Notes under the pieces: model-generated
What the model saw: only the letters and a program-made list of their open reading frames with translations
Database searches by the model: none
Told to the model about the DNA's origin: nothing
Part shown: positions 37,436 to 49,500 of the stretch, piece after piece
Numbering within the stretch: the stretch's first letter is position 1
How the letters are laid out: the number at the start of each line of letters is the position of its first letter
Made by a program: the position numbers and the translations under genes
Assembly (NCBI RefSeq): GCF_003672135.1
Contig: NC_039511.1
Location: forward strand, 10,442,464-10,506,463
Direction: 5' to 3'
From: Ooceraea biroi
Taxonomy: Eukaryota > Arthropoda > Insecta > Hymenoptera > Formicidae
DNA length: 64,000 bases

Positions 37436-37438
37436 CAG
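37283..37438 (+). other. Candidate exonic intron (exitron) in the last FOXO exon
   Basis: Donor CAG|GTGAGC at 37283 and acceptor TTCACTAGCAG ending 37438. Length is 156 nt, a multiple of three, and phase 0 at both ends. Removal deletes the SWVH end and the TAG stop and fuses MDTMQ to LTPLPST. The donor is strong; the acceptor's pyrimidine tract is only moderate. Confidence 0.3.
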
Positions 37439-37441
37439 TTA
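37433..37441 (+). promoter_or_regulatory. Candidate leaky stop context TAG CAG TTA
   Basis: The FOXO stop TAG is followed by CAG TTA. This fits UAG-CAR-YYA, the six-base 3' context known to promote translational readthrough of UAG in eukaryotes. Seen directly; function here is inference. Confidence 0.45.
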
Positions 37442-37594
37442 ACCCCCCTGCCCTCAACACCCCCGTCGTCCTTGCCGATGCCGCCGTTGTCCGACGGATC
37501 ATCGCGGGATAATTTCTGCGGGACTACTGAAGGGCAGCTTGTCGGTAAGTTTAAGAACCTTAAGAACCTTTCTGCTGGTATTATCAACGTCTAG
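37436..37594 (+). CDS. Possible FOXO C-terminal extension after the TAG stop
   Basis: The FOXO frame stays open for 52 codons after TAG and ends at TAG 37592-37594. The first part reads QLTPLPSTPPSSLPMPPLSD then GSSRDNFCGTTEGQLV. This is Pro/Ser-rich like other FOXO linker regions, and 24 of 34 codons from 37442 to 37543 end in G or C. After a consensus donor (GTCG|GTAAGT, intron start 37545) the sequence becomes Lys/Asn-rich and looks intronic. Routes to this protein: stop-codon readthrough, or splicing out 37283-37438. Alternatively it is simply a GC-rich 3' UTR that happens to be open. No domain is recognised. Confidence 0.35.
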   Translation, partial: QLTPLPSTPPSSLPMPPLSDGSSRDNFCGTTEGQLVGKFKNLKNLSAGIINV

Positions 37595-37754
37595 TATCAT
37601 TAACGTCGTATAATTGTCGTAATTTGACAAAGTATATTAATTAAATTGCATGTGTAGTCATTCTTAAATATCAAATCTATAGATAATCTTTGTGCTAAGT
37701 TTTTTAATTATGAAAAAGAGTTAATTGTAATAATCTACAAAAATATCTGGATAT

Positions 37755-37760
37755 AATAAA
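37755..37760 (+). terminator. Candidate poly(A) signal AATAAA
   Basis: The first AATAAA I noticed downstream of the FOXO stop, about 320 nt after it, in AT-rich sequence. AATAAA is common in AT-rich DNA and no cleavage site can be confirmed. It would be the end of an unspliced 3' UTR. Confidence 0.25.
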
Positions 37761-38041
37761 AATGATCTGGATACAGATTTAAATAGAATTCAATTTCAAA
37801 TGTCAAATATATAATCTATTTTCCAGAATCTATAAATATTTTATTTCTTATTATACTTAGTATAAAATTTATTATAATTGTATTAATTTGTGACCAATAA
37901 CTGCACGATTTATTAAACTTTGTCGATTTTACGGAAATGGAGGAACCTTAATGAATTTCCTAAAGTAGAAATAGTTCAACTCAAATATATTATGTAATCG
38001 CGAAATAAGGAAAAGACATAAATCTGTGTCTTTCCCGCAAG

Positions 38042-38088
38042 ATATTAAGATCGGCGGATCATTGCATCAACCCCGCGTGGCTAATTAA
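38042..38088 (+). CDS. Speculative last exon for the extended FOXO isoform
   Basis: A good acceptor (TGTGTCTTTCCCGCAAG, ending 38041) is followed by a frame that fits the phase-1 donor at 37545. G|AT gives Asp, then IKIGGSLHQPRVAN and TAA at 38086-38088. The implied intron is 497 bp. The exon is very short and unsupported by homology, so this is only a candidate; it may equally be an untranslated exon or chance. Confidence 0.18.
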
Positions 38089-41035
38089 TCGGCCAAAAAT
38101 CCACTCGCGATATTTCGCGATCTTTCTCCTACGCCGCGCGTTTTCGATTGCGAAACTACGAAGGGAGGAAGATATCCGACGGATGCGAAGGGAGAATGAG
38201 ACGGAGGGGAGGGAACGAGCTGGTCATTGATTGCTCCCTCGTGCACACCAAAATAATATTTGCATACTCGTGTCATAACAGTGCTCAGCCGTATGGTATT
38301 TAATAAATCGTTTCGGCGTTTCGTACCCCCGTTCCCCGATTCCCTCCGACTCGCCGTGCGCCCCGTCGTTCGTCGGTTTCGTACGTGTCGACACATTTAT
38401 ATAGCGATGACCCGTGTTCCGACGATGTTTTGTGCGAAATCGCTATTGACTTGGGTGCGATAACAATTACATCGCCGTGGGCCGCGAATTTTATGGAAAG
38501 CCTTAACACAATATTGCTGATCGCAATCGCGCGAAAACAGTCGCATTGTGTTTGACGAAGGAGCGAAGCGTCCAGCGAGCGCGAGAAAATATCCGCGCAG
38601 GATTTTCTCGCGAATCTCGAAGCTCGCGTCCGCGCAGAAACGGATTTGGGTAAACGCGAATAATTCAGTTTTCGTTTTGTATCGGCTAATGTAACTTCAA
38701 CCAACTTCATCATATCCAACTTCAAAAAACACAGAAAACAGAGATATTGTGCAGGATTACAAAAAGGATAGCTTTGATTATCAATTACGTGTATACTTAA
38801 TCTGAACATTGATTTTGCATAAATAAAAGTGAAAAGCAAAAATGATAAAAATATATCCATGTTAACACGTATGCCTCTGTGTTCCACAATTTGAGAAATA
38901 ACTTTCTCTTCTGCCTCTCTGAAAGCCGAGCAAAAGTCGAGTATTCATTCGACTATTCACGCGCTTCTGATTCCTTCTACGTCATTTCCTGGAGTACTCG
39001 TTCGTGCTGCGCTCAAGTATTCGCGTCGCTTTGCGGCTGCGACCTTGGACGATTTATACGATATTACACTGGTAATCGCGTCCGTATAATGCGATCTGTC
39101 TCTTCTCTTTCGGCTGGCAGCCGGAGTGCTCCTATACGCGTAATGTAAAAGTCTTGCGGTAAAAATGAAAACGTTTTACCGTCCTTTTACGTGACGGTTC
39201 CTCTTTTCCACGCCTCGCTCTCCCGTGCTGTAAAAATGTAAGGCGATTTCTCGGGGAAAATCGCTTTGCCGTTAGTAGTTACCGCGTCGCAACAACGCGA
39301 CTAAAATAATTCCCACTTCGCCACCGGTACCTTTTAATCTTTAGCACACGCACAAGTGTGGCGTGTAATTACAGCTTTATCCTCCCATCTCGTCGTCGTC
39401 ATGGTTGTCGTCGTCGCGGTCGCCGTCGTCATCGTCGCGCTAATGGAGATAAAAATGCCATACGGATGTACGGATAAACGCTCGACGATATTAATGATGC
39501 ACTGGTAATCGCGTTCTAGCGTGTGTTTTTCTCTGGCGGTGTAGTTGCAACTGCATGCTGGATGCTGTTGGCTTCCTCTGTCAGGCCACGCCGTTGCGTG
39601 ATCGCTATGATGATCTCTTTCTCTCGAGTATCGCGAAGGGAAACGCCCAGAATGAAGCATACTTGTTCTTACCGATTCATTCATAAAGCAGTTCGCTGTG
39701 ACACGCTTTAACGATAAGGTAGAAAGGAATAAAAAATAAAGGATTGCATTTAAAATTAATATTTAAAGAAATAAAATAGAAGGCAATTATTAAAGAAGTA
39801 AAACAGAGATCAAATTATGTTGGTAAGAATTGAAAATAAAATTAACAAAAATGTAAACAGCGTGAGAAGTTCATAATCGATTGAAAGAGTTTGTTTAATG
39901 GAATTCATATACGGGATTGGACGCAAACATGTATACATGTATCTCTGACTCGGTTGACGTTCGTCGATCTCGATTCGCGTCATTCTCGCCGCTCTTCCTC
40001 GGTCGCGCCATCATCGTCGAGCGGCAGCAAAGCGCAAAGCAGCAATGCAGACAGCTAGAAAAAATGACACGAGCGTTCGGCCACGCGAGCGGCTCATTTT
40101 TTCCTCTCGGAGAGCCTCTTTCGGCGATTGCACTCACATGACAGCCTACTTTGTTGTCCCTACCGGCGCGGATATTATTTACACGGCGGAATATCGGCCC
40201 GAGAGAGAGATATTAGCTTGCAGAAAAATATTTTTCAGAGCGACGAACGCGCGCACGAGCGGCGAAAAAATACCGCCCCCGGGTTTACGCCCCGGTATAT
40301 TAACGCCTCCGGCGGACGTTCCGTAGTAGTTTGTTGTGCGTATGAAACCGGCATGCATGCCGATCTCCGTTAGTTCCGGGGGATCGATGTCTTTTTGTTA
40401 CCTCTCTCTTCTTCCGCCGGTTCTCTCGCGCCCTTTTCCTCTCTTTCCATCTCTCTCCCTCTTTTTTTTTATCCGACTGTATATCCATTTACCGTCCAGC
40501 GAAAAGGGCATAAATTCGAGCGTCTGGATAAAACCGATACTGCCGGAGAGTGAAGCGCAGCGCGACGCGTAAGAAAGGCGCTTCGAGGCACGAACGTTTC
40601 AATGTGGTGGCGGTGTCGACGTCGGCATCGGCGCCGGCATCGGCGGTGGTTGCCGTGTGACGGTGACGAGAAAAATTTAACGGTAATTCTTCGTGCTCAA
40701 AAAATTTCTCCTGTCGTTCGTGAAAATATTTTCAATCATTTTAGCGGACTAAAATTTTACCCATAATAACACATTAAGAATCGATTTATGTATCGAGCTT
40801 ATACAGTCTGGAGTCCGATCTGTGGCAATTGGCGTATTGCACGCATATTGTAAAAGATATATTTATTTTGTAGAGATAAAAACCGTTTGCGTTTTAATTA
40901 GAATCTTTTATTTTTTATTTATACTTGAAAATCAGATAACAATCAGAAAATCCACAATATCTCCGAAAGAAGTATTCTTTTTAAATTTAGGAAAAGAAAA
41001 ATTTGAAACAGTATCACAAAAAAGGAGGATATCTA

Positions 41036-41278
41036 CACTGAGAAAAAAATGTAATTGATCCAACGAAATGTCTTGTCACAGGGTGCCAACAAAATATATA
41101 CTTATTTCAACAAGTTATATATTGAATCAAATATATAATTGTTGGTTTATAATTCTCATGTGTGTAATCCAAGAACTACATATTTGTTTCAATATATAAC
41201 TTGTCGAAATAAGTATATATTTTGTTGGCACCCCGTGACAAGACATTTCGTTGGATCAATTACATTTTTTTCTCAATG
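41036..41278. mobile_element. Tc1/mariner-type MITE with about 95-bp terminal inverted repeats
   Basis: A 243-bp foldback element bounded by TA on both sides (41034-41035 and 41279-41280), the target duplication made by Tc1/mariner transposases. The left arm (41036 to about 41131) starts CACTGAGAAAAAAATGTAAT. The right arm is its reverse complement with only about four differences over about 95 bp and ends in CTCAATG. A spacer of about 50 bp lies between them. There is no coding capacity, so it would depend on a transposase elsewhere. The near-identity of the arms suggests a recent insertion. Confidence 0.9.
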
Positions 41279-44200
41279 TATGGCAGTACGGTCGAAGTTT
41301 ATCACATGCAAGAAATAAATTCGATAATGCGAGGATGAAAAATCGCAAATCAGAAATAATCTTTATTCCATTTCCCATATCTGAGTATAATAATGAAACG
41401 CCATTCTTCTTTAGGAAGCAATTGTTAACGAGAAGGAGGTTGATAACGTGATAATCCGAGGATCGCTCCATTTTATTGTGCAACGATAAAGGAACGATCG
41501 GCCAAGTCCGGCCTTATCCCGCCATCGTCATCCTGTAAAACTACTCGCGAGAGTAGTCTGCCGGGCGGAAACTGCGGAACTGCGAGAAGCGTTCCTCATT
41601 AAACGAGTGCGCGCGCTCGGCGAAACTTTCGTCGTCCGAAATAACAATGGAGTCTCTCGAGCGCCGGATTATTTCGAGATCACACGGTACATGACTCTAA
41701 TTGAACGACTTCCGGTCGGCGTCGCGCTAATGGAGAACAGATTTTCGGATCGTCCGCGCGCCGCTCGTAACTCGCGGTCGAAACTCGAAACTCGCTCGGT
41801 CCCTCGTACCCCCGATCGGTTCTCCTTCGCGAAAACTTCACGAAAGCTAAAATAAAAAGTACCTAGGGGAAAGAGCACGCGAAAGAGGGAGAAGGAAAGA
41901 AACGAAGAGGGAAGACAAAGGAGGGGAAATCTAAGGATGCAGCGATAGATCGAGTTAGAGCGTGTAGGTTGCGGGATGAGGCAGGGTGTGTGTCGCTCGT
42001 CCGACGAGGAAAGAAGCATGTCTCCCTCTTCCCCTCATCTTCCCCACTGTCGTTTCTTTCTCTTCTCTCCTCCACCAACTTTATAATTCTTGCGACGCTT
42101 TTGGGGAATGAGATTGTCGGCGGCGGGGGCGGATATGGGGGAGGCAGGGTGGCTAGGGGGTGACCGAGCTTTAAGGTAGTCCGCTGGCGCCAGTGACGTC
42201 TGCCGAATAGCTGCTGACTCCCAGACTTCTGCAGTTTCGGCTAAGTGGTTCCCTTTTGCCCCACTTGAGCGGCTGTGAGCGCGCACCTTCCTTCTCCAAC
42301 CTCCCCATGCGGGAGCGCGCCTATTGGCGACAAGGGTTGTAGGATCGTTGATTTTCTATCGACCGCGAGAGCAGTCCGCAGGGAGCAGGGAGGTTTAGGA
42401 CGACGAATAAGTCGGCGCTTTTCGCTGAGTAGTTTTTAGCCTCGTAGGTCAAGGTTTAGCAGTTTGCACGTGGCGAGGAATTGTTCTCTTTATTCGCAAG
42501 CAAGAATTCTTCTCTGTTGAAAGAAACAGTTTTATATTTTTAAATAATTTTAACAAATGTCTTTATAGCCGCCAATATTTTTATGTAATAATAGAAAATT
42601 ATTGAAAATCTTATGGAAACTAAAATTATATAATTTAAGTTGAATTTAAACAAATTAATAATTATTGATGAATGGAAATTAGATAAGAAAAGCTGCATAA
42701 ATAAATCTGACATGTCTATATTGTAGAATATATATCAGGCATGGTTAGCGCTGAAAATATAATGCTTAATTTGCATTTAATGATTAGCGACACCCTTGGT
42801 GAACCACACGAGAAACAACGTGCCACACGTGTCAAAATTTAATTACATTCTACAGACTGATGACTGACATAATTGAACGCCGAACAGTTAGTTCGTTAAA
42901 GTTTCGGGTAATGCTGGATTCTCGCCAGTGTTACATTAGTAAGCAAAAGAGTCTCGTGAATCATTTAATATCTTCGAATTCGCTTGTTAAAATCTCATAG
43001 AAGCTTCATCTTAGTGGTTTTATTGCGTCTTTAATTATTATGCAGAAACTATGATATTTCATAAAACAGAAAAATAAAATAGAGATCTCGTAACTTGAAG
43101 AGTTGTAATTTTCAACTGAAATAGCATTCGACAAGTGAAAAGACTAATGATGTAACATAGAGTATTTGATTGCAGTTTGGAATCTTTTCATCTGTAATTT
43201 ATTAGTTGCAGAATCCGTGCATCTATTTTCCTTCGATATTGTGATTGCTATAACATCATCGTTTTCTTTGTGTTAAATACTTCTCTCTTATCATATTTTG
43301 ATAGATGTGTTGCAATTTAATGATGCATTGTTGTGCCATTGACCTTGGGTGCGATTTTCTTAGATGAGTACTTCGGCAACTGGACGGCCATCTTTAATGA
43401 CTATTATTAAGCTCGCAGGGGGATACATTACCGCCGCAGGACGACAATGCTCTTGGCTACGGCCAATTAATTTCCCCTGACCCAGAAAGGACTTGAACTG
43501 TATGTTTAGAATAGCCAATGCTACCAGGAAAACTGGCGGGGTGACACGGTTGTAGGCTGCGCGCGAAATCGCCGTTAGTGTCAGCGGGATGAATATAAAA
43601 GCAGCGGCGATACGTCTTCTCGACTGTGAAATTTAAGATGAATCGGTATGTTCTTGGCCGGCGTTCCACTTTTGGAAAGTTTTACTTGCTCCTTTTTCCA
43701 GAAGGACAAATGTAGTTTTGAATGCAATTGGATGGCGTCCCTGTTAAAGTATTTAGGTTGAGTTACGGCTGCGCGAGGTTTCGAGCAAGTTGACCAAACG
43801 AAACTCTTCAGACAGCTTTTAACGCGTCAGAAAGAAAATTAAAAATACTCACGAGATCTCACGAACGTCTGAGAAGAATGTAACGGATCAGAAAAGTTCC
43901 TGCCAAATCTGGAATTGGTCCACTTCAGAATGGTGTCTTTTCTTTGATCGTGCAACATAGTAATACCGCAAATGATCAACAACTGTTAGTAAGGAAATAT
44001 CTCAGATATTGATTTTGTCATTTTTTTATATTCTTTTTGTTTACGTGCAATTATATTTAAAAAGTACACTTGCATTTTTATTTTACGTCTATCGAAACTT
44101 GAATTGGGAATAAACAGTCGCGGAATGTCGCTTATCACATCGATGTGTAAAGACCTGACCCTTTTAATTCTCAGACTGTGTGACGACTGTCGTGCTGCAG

Positions 44201-44500
44201 ACGATCCGCCGCAAAAAACGTATGCATAAAAGAAACCTAACGCTTGTCCAAGACTTTCTTAACCCACTTTTCCGCGGAACCTGCGGCGCGGCACGAGCGA
44301 TCGCGATCCCGATCCCAATTCCTCGATCGAACTGATCGATCCGGTCCGCCTTATCGATGAAAAACCGCGGTACGTTGTTCATCATTGCCATGAGGTCAAA
44401 CAACTCGTTACAACAGTTTCTTGTTTTAATTATAATTATCTATATTCCCCGTCATTTTATAGTAGTATTTTATAATAAATAAGAGATCAGGACTGTACTG
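41279..44500. other. No gene supported; CpG-rich block then AT-rich
   Basis: 41500-42480 is GC- and CpG-rich with purine- and pyrimidine-rich tracts (41868-41930, 42020-42075) and a G-rich stretch (42117-42163). It has the look of a regulatory island or an untranslated first exon but no confident TSS motif. 42480-43330 is AT-rich. A FOXO-type site TTGTTTAC lies at 44037-44044. A GC-richer patch with GATCGCGATC-type palindromic sequence lies at 44260-44360. Confidence 0.45.
44037..44044 (-). promoter_or_regulatory. FOXO/DAF-16 family binding element (TTGTTTAC)
   Basis: Exact match to the 8-bp element (GTAAACAA on the minus strand), 6.6 kb downstream of the FOXO stop. About two chance matches are expected in 64 kb, so the weight is low. 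Confidence 0.2.
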
Positions 44501-47500
44501 CAATTATTACTATTTGATTATAATTATAGATACAATATACTATAATATATATTATAATTATAATTATAATTATGTCCCGTTATTCGCTTTGATATCAATC
44601 ATCGATTCGTTCAATTCGGAAAGGACACGCCGTTTCGGTGTCCACTTGACACTATCTGTTTCGATCATTCCACGCAATCTCTTCTGCTTTCGCTCCCGGA
44701 AGCGGTGGAAGCGATACTGTAACCAGGCGACCTCGAGGTTTTCTCCGTTAATATCGATAAAAAGTGCCGTAGAGTATGCATTCCTGCGAGCGGAAATGTC
44801 GCGATGTCGCGAACGTGGGAGATGAGGGAGGCCAGGGCGAGAAAATCAGATGGATCAGGCGGAAGGGGGTGAAACATCGGGATTACATAAATAGAACCCC
44901 CTAGCTTCCTCTTGCGCGCGTGTGAGATCCTCTTAACGGCACTCTGACTCGTAGGAAATCAAGGACGAGAGCATCTGAATGCTCTGCACCTTTGCCCTTA
45001 ATCAGAAATAATGTCCGCGAGGGGGCGAGAGACAATCCGGGGCGAGGATTCCGTTTCATCTGCGGCACTTTCCAAGGAAGTTCGCTCCTGTGATCATCTT
45101 GTAATCTTAATCGCGACGGTCATTGGTATGTTAATGACGCGACGTTTCGTTGAGAGAGAATTAAATCTGTTATATTTAACGTGCCGCGAAATTGTTTTCT
45201 TTTTACATTTAAGAATTACAAAATACATTTTCTCCCACATATTTTTCCCATGATGAAATTTATTTGAAGAATCTTCTGTGATTATCTGTGAATAGAAAAT
45301 TATCTCATTGTTTAAAATTGACCCGAGAATTAATAAAGACAATTTCCAAGATAGGAGTTCGTCTGTTTGTAACTGACGAAATACGAGTCTCCGCATACAT
45401 TGCAGTTGTCGCCATCGCGCGTAAACTCGCGGAGAGAATTTAATTTTTAATTCTCAACGCATGGATTATGGAGATGTGTAACGAAAAAATTCATAAAAAA
45501 TAACCGCGCGGCGTATTTTGTTGCAGTGCGCGTTGTCAATACGCGACTCGAATTATTACTTGACACGCACAGTCCGGTTGCGAAGAATATTGCAGCATCA
45601 TTTTATTATTTATGTGTCTTCATGTAAATTTTCGACACAACCCTTTCGCGCCGATCTTTTTCCCCATTGATACAATCTGTTTCCAGCGGATTTCACGGGT
45701 TAAGAAGGACTTGACGATGACCTGAATCTATCAGCCCTTCGTAAATGTAACGACTGTAGCAGCGCAGCAACGTCGATCAGTTCGCGGCCGGCAGAAGGAG
45801 AGGGAGGGACGAAGAAGGGCGCCAGCCGACGCCTCTAGACGGGGGTGACCGGGCTTGCGGATCTGCCTAATCGAGCGTGCGTTTCCGATGAATTATTCAG
45901 GATCGAACGCAGGCCGTTCTTAGCCGTTAGGCGTTTATTCTCATTACGTGGCTTCCCTCACTCGTGTTTCGTACGAATGCGTCGATAAGATGTTCTCTCT
46001 CTTTCTTTCTCTTTGTCTCTCCTGTTTCTTGCACCCTTGCGACTCGCGAGAGCTCTTGCGCCAACCCTTTCAAGGATGATGTACCTAACGTTCCTCTGGG
46101 AAATCCGTCCGCTTTGGATATCGTTTTAAAGGAGAATTGAAAATTAGTTGTAGCTAGCAATTAATAAAGTATGCAAAATGGTTACGGATTCATAAATTCT
46201 TATTGGAAATGTATAAATGTACAAAGAATATGGAAATAAATGTGAAGAAAAAGAAAAGCGGGATGTATGAAGACTCATATCGAAGAGATCAGTAAGATGT
46301 TTTCGGATCAGATCGCGTTTTCTCAGAATATTTTAAAGCGAAATCGATACCAAGCAGGTCAAAAACTAATTATTGGAAGATACTTTCAATTCCTTTAATC
46401 CAATATAATTCTAAATAAATGTTAGTAGTCGGCAAATGATGAATAAATCATCTCAGCTCGATCGTTCGAACGGCGATGGGATTTATCGCAAATCGAGTCT
46501 TCATTGATAGGTTCACTGTGATAGCTTTTGTGGTCTTATAAATTATGACATAAGATTCCTCTTCTGCATTGCTGTTTTTTTCTAGGATAAAAATATACGA
46601 TAAACACTGGAATTAATAATGATTAATAGAGGCATCTCTTTTATGATGACATGATCCTGAGCAGTCTGCAACAGTGCACAAGTATTCGCGTAGAAACTTG
46701 TGAAAAATACTCGTAGAATTTGCGAGCAATATATTTATTATCCGCTACACAAGCTAGATGGTAGTACAAGCTAGATGGATTGTAAGCCCGCATACTTCAA
46801 CTGAGTTCCATTAGAAATTCTAATCGGACCACCGACATTCATGTACACCTCTCGTATGCGCACCCCGATTGGTCGACCGATCATTTGCAATAAACCACTT
46901 GCATTTCGATCGTAATTGCGCGTACGATCCATAAATCATGGCGATGTAGTACTCGTTTACCCTTCTGTCTTATGAAATTCTTATAATGACTCGGAATATT
47001 AAAATTCAGTTTGCTCCAAAGAATCATTAGAAATTTTATTATTTAAGTATTTAAGTTGTCGATATTGTAGGTAAACCAGGAAAATGTTTGAAAGGATAAT
47101 TATAAGATATTCTGTATGCCATTATTCACGTCACAATACGATAAGTGCGTAGTTTATTGAGTATCCTGCTGCAATTTTTCACGTTTATTGTTATCTATTG
47201 ATTATCTTTATCTCTAAAACATTTTTCTGTAATTCCATGCACATTTGCAAGATATGAAATAAATTACTACATTCCATCTAGTTTTTCTTCTCATTTTTTA
47301 GATGTGCGGAAAAGTTTCAAAGCCGACGGCTATATTTACGATGACCTAACTTGATGAAAAATTGATTCTGTAACGCAGCAAGAGCAACTGAACGCGCGCG
47401 GCTGCCCGATGATGACATAGTGGGACGGACGGGTAAAACGGGAGGAAATAAAGAAAAATCACGGTTAAGAGTGGTTTAATTGATTTTACAACGACCGACG

Positions 47501-47626
47501 TCGTTAAGTAGACCGTGATACGTTCTCGGTGTTACGCATCGATAAGCGGCCGGCTGCTTTTTAACACACTCAGGTCTTACGGCTTTCATTACATAATTTT
47601 ACATATATGGGTCGCAAACGGAAAAG

Positions 47627-47668
<42 letters not shown>

Positions 47669-49500
47669 TATTTTTTGTGGAAACTGCGTAGTGAAATTAA
47701 TCCATAGCATTTTATTTTTGGAAATGTACAGATTTGTATAAATAATTGCGCATATAATGGAAAATCGAAATTTGAAATCATGCCAGAAATGCCAACGCCG
47801 TTAAAAAATTGAATTATAATTGTCCAATCGATGAATATCGTGTTAAGCACGTTTCTCCGATATTAAAATGGATGGAAACGCGAAGTGTCGTATAAGAATC
47901 ACACACGTAAAATATGATACGGTGATTCGCGTGAAGTAAAATACAGAAACATTTTCTAATTTCAAAAATTATCTCATATCTGCATACCAAGTCGTTAAAA
48001 GCGCAAAACAATAAGAATAAGTTTCTCATCTGTATCTTTCAGGAAAGCCAAAAATTTTTAAGTTAACGTGGTTTGGACTTCGGGCCTCCAATTGTCGAGA
48101 ACGCCTACGAGCGTCTTTTCATCTAATTTCTTCTGTGTGCGTGTGACCTAATATCACAGCGGTGCCTCATAAGATTGCATTCAGCAAATATAAATTAATC
48201 ACATCTTTCAGCCTCCTATTATCTCCGCTATCTTTCGTTGAAAAATCTCAAACAATTGGGTCGTTACGCGAACGACTTGGCGGTCGTTGAGAACGTCATT
48301 GATAAGACTTCTCGCATAAGTGGCGTTTCATTTTCCGCGTAACAAGTAGACATCGCGTGCTTTTGGCAACGTATCCGACGAATCGCGCGGGTATAGGCAA
48401 GTTCGCACCACGAAAGTGCCGAACGCGCGAATGGAATTCACATGGTTACGTGATTAGTATGATAATGCGTCTCTTTCCCGAATTGGCGAAACGTCTCGTT
48501 CGTTGATCACTCGTGAACGAAACCTGCTAGATTTCATACGTGGCGCCTTGGCCTACGCACTCGGCTTACGTAATGCTTGCATGACGTTAGGCTTTTCCTT
48601 AGTTCAGGCAAACTCGTGTAGGTTCGTATGCGCTTGTGTGCGCGTATGCGTGTTGCGTGACCGCGCTGTTACTGCCTGCAGATCCAAAATGCGTAGAAGA
48701 ATGTTTCTTATGTATACATTTACGCAAGGGGACCGGTATAACTGATTACTTGAGACTCTTTGCTTGGCTCTGGCCATTTTCGGCGAATTCCAGCCGGCTC
48801 AGCAGCAGCCGTGAACAGAGAGATGTCGGTGACGATAATTTCGTGCGATAAAGCGCTGCGGCGTTTTAATAAAAATGTTCCCTGGACCCGATATTTTATT
48901 TATTTTTGATATCCAACCAGCCGCGTGCGTTCTGAATGTGTCTACACTTGACGTACGTAAATATTTGTGACTGGTACGCTCTCGCTATTGTCGGGCTGAA
49001 CGGTTGATTAAAATTTTAGGGTAAATATATCCGCCAGCGTATTTTTACGTCCATTTCCGCGTTCGCGTTCCGCGTTATTATATACCTTCATAATATTTAG
49101 CTTGTGCTTTTATATCTGCCTTGAAATCCGCTGCAACGCACGTGCAAATCAAAATATCTTAGTCTTGGCGCACATGACAATTTGTAAAACTGAAATCCTC
49201 GAGGAACCAGAATAAATCTTCCCCTTTTAGTCACTCTCAAGCGCGAGTCATTCTTACGTGCCTTACAATAAGCCTGTGTAATTACGTTTAGTAATACTTA
49301 GTAAATAATTAGTTTAATTACTCTGGTGTGTGACAACGTTATTACAAGAAAATTGCCACATTGTACGCAATTATCAATCCCAAGATTCACCACTCTATTT
49401 TTATAAATCTTACAGATCTGCGTGGAGACGTAGGCATAATGTATAATGAAGACATTACATACACGCGTAATAATGCACATGCAGAAGTCTTATATACGCC
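44501..49500. other. No gene supported; mostly AT-rich
   Basis: Contains a (TAATTA)n stretch at 44542-44573, GC-richer patches at 44600-45120 and 45640-46110, a direct repeat ACAAGCTAGATGG at about 46747-46780, an (AC)n microsatellite at 47629-47667, and GC-richer DNA at 48240-48850. No conserved protein or RNA gene seen. Confidence 0.5.
47629..47667. repeat. (AC)n microsatellite
   Basis: Perfect AC dinucleotide run of 39 nt, uninterrupted, so likely to be length-variable. Confidence 0.96.

Larger units (their letters stand above)
37595..41035. other. Downstream of FOXO, no gene supported
   Basis: 37595-38000 is AT-rich (possible 3' UTR or intron of an extended FOXO transcript). 38040-38660 and 39150-39700 are GC-richer, with GTC-rich stretches at 39394-39439. 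39900-40680 is CpG-richer, ending in a GGC/GTC tract (40611-40653). The longest open frame (38300-38887, minus, 195 codons) shows nothing I recognise. Confidence 0.5.
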
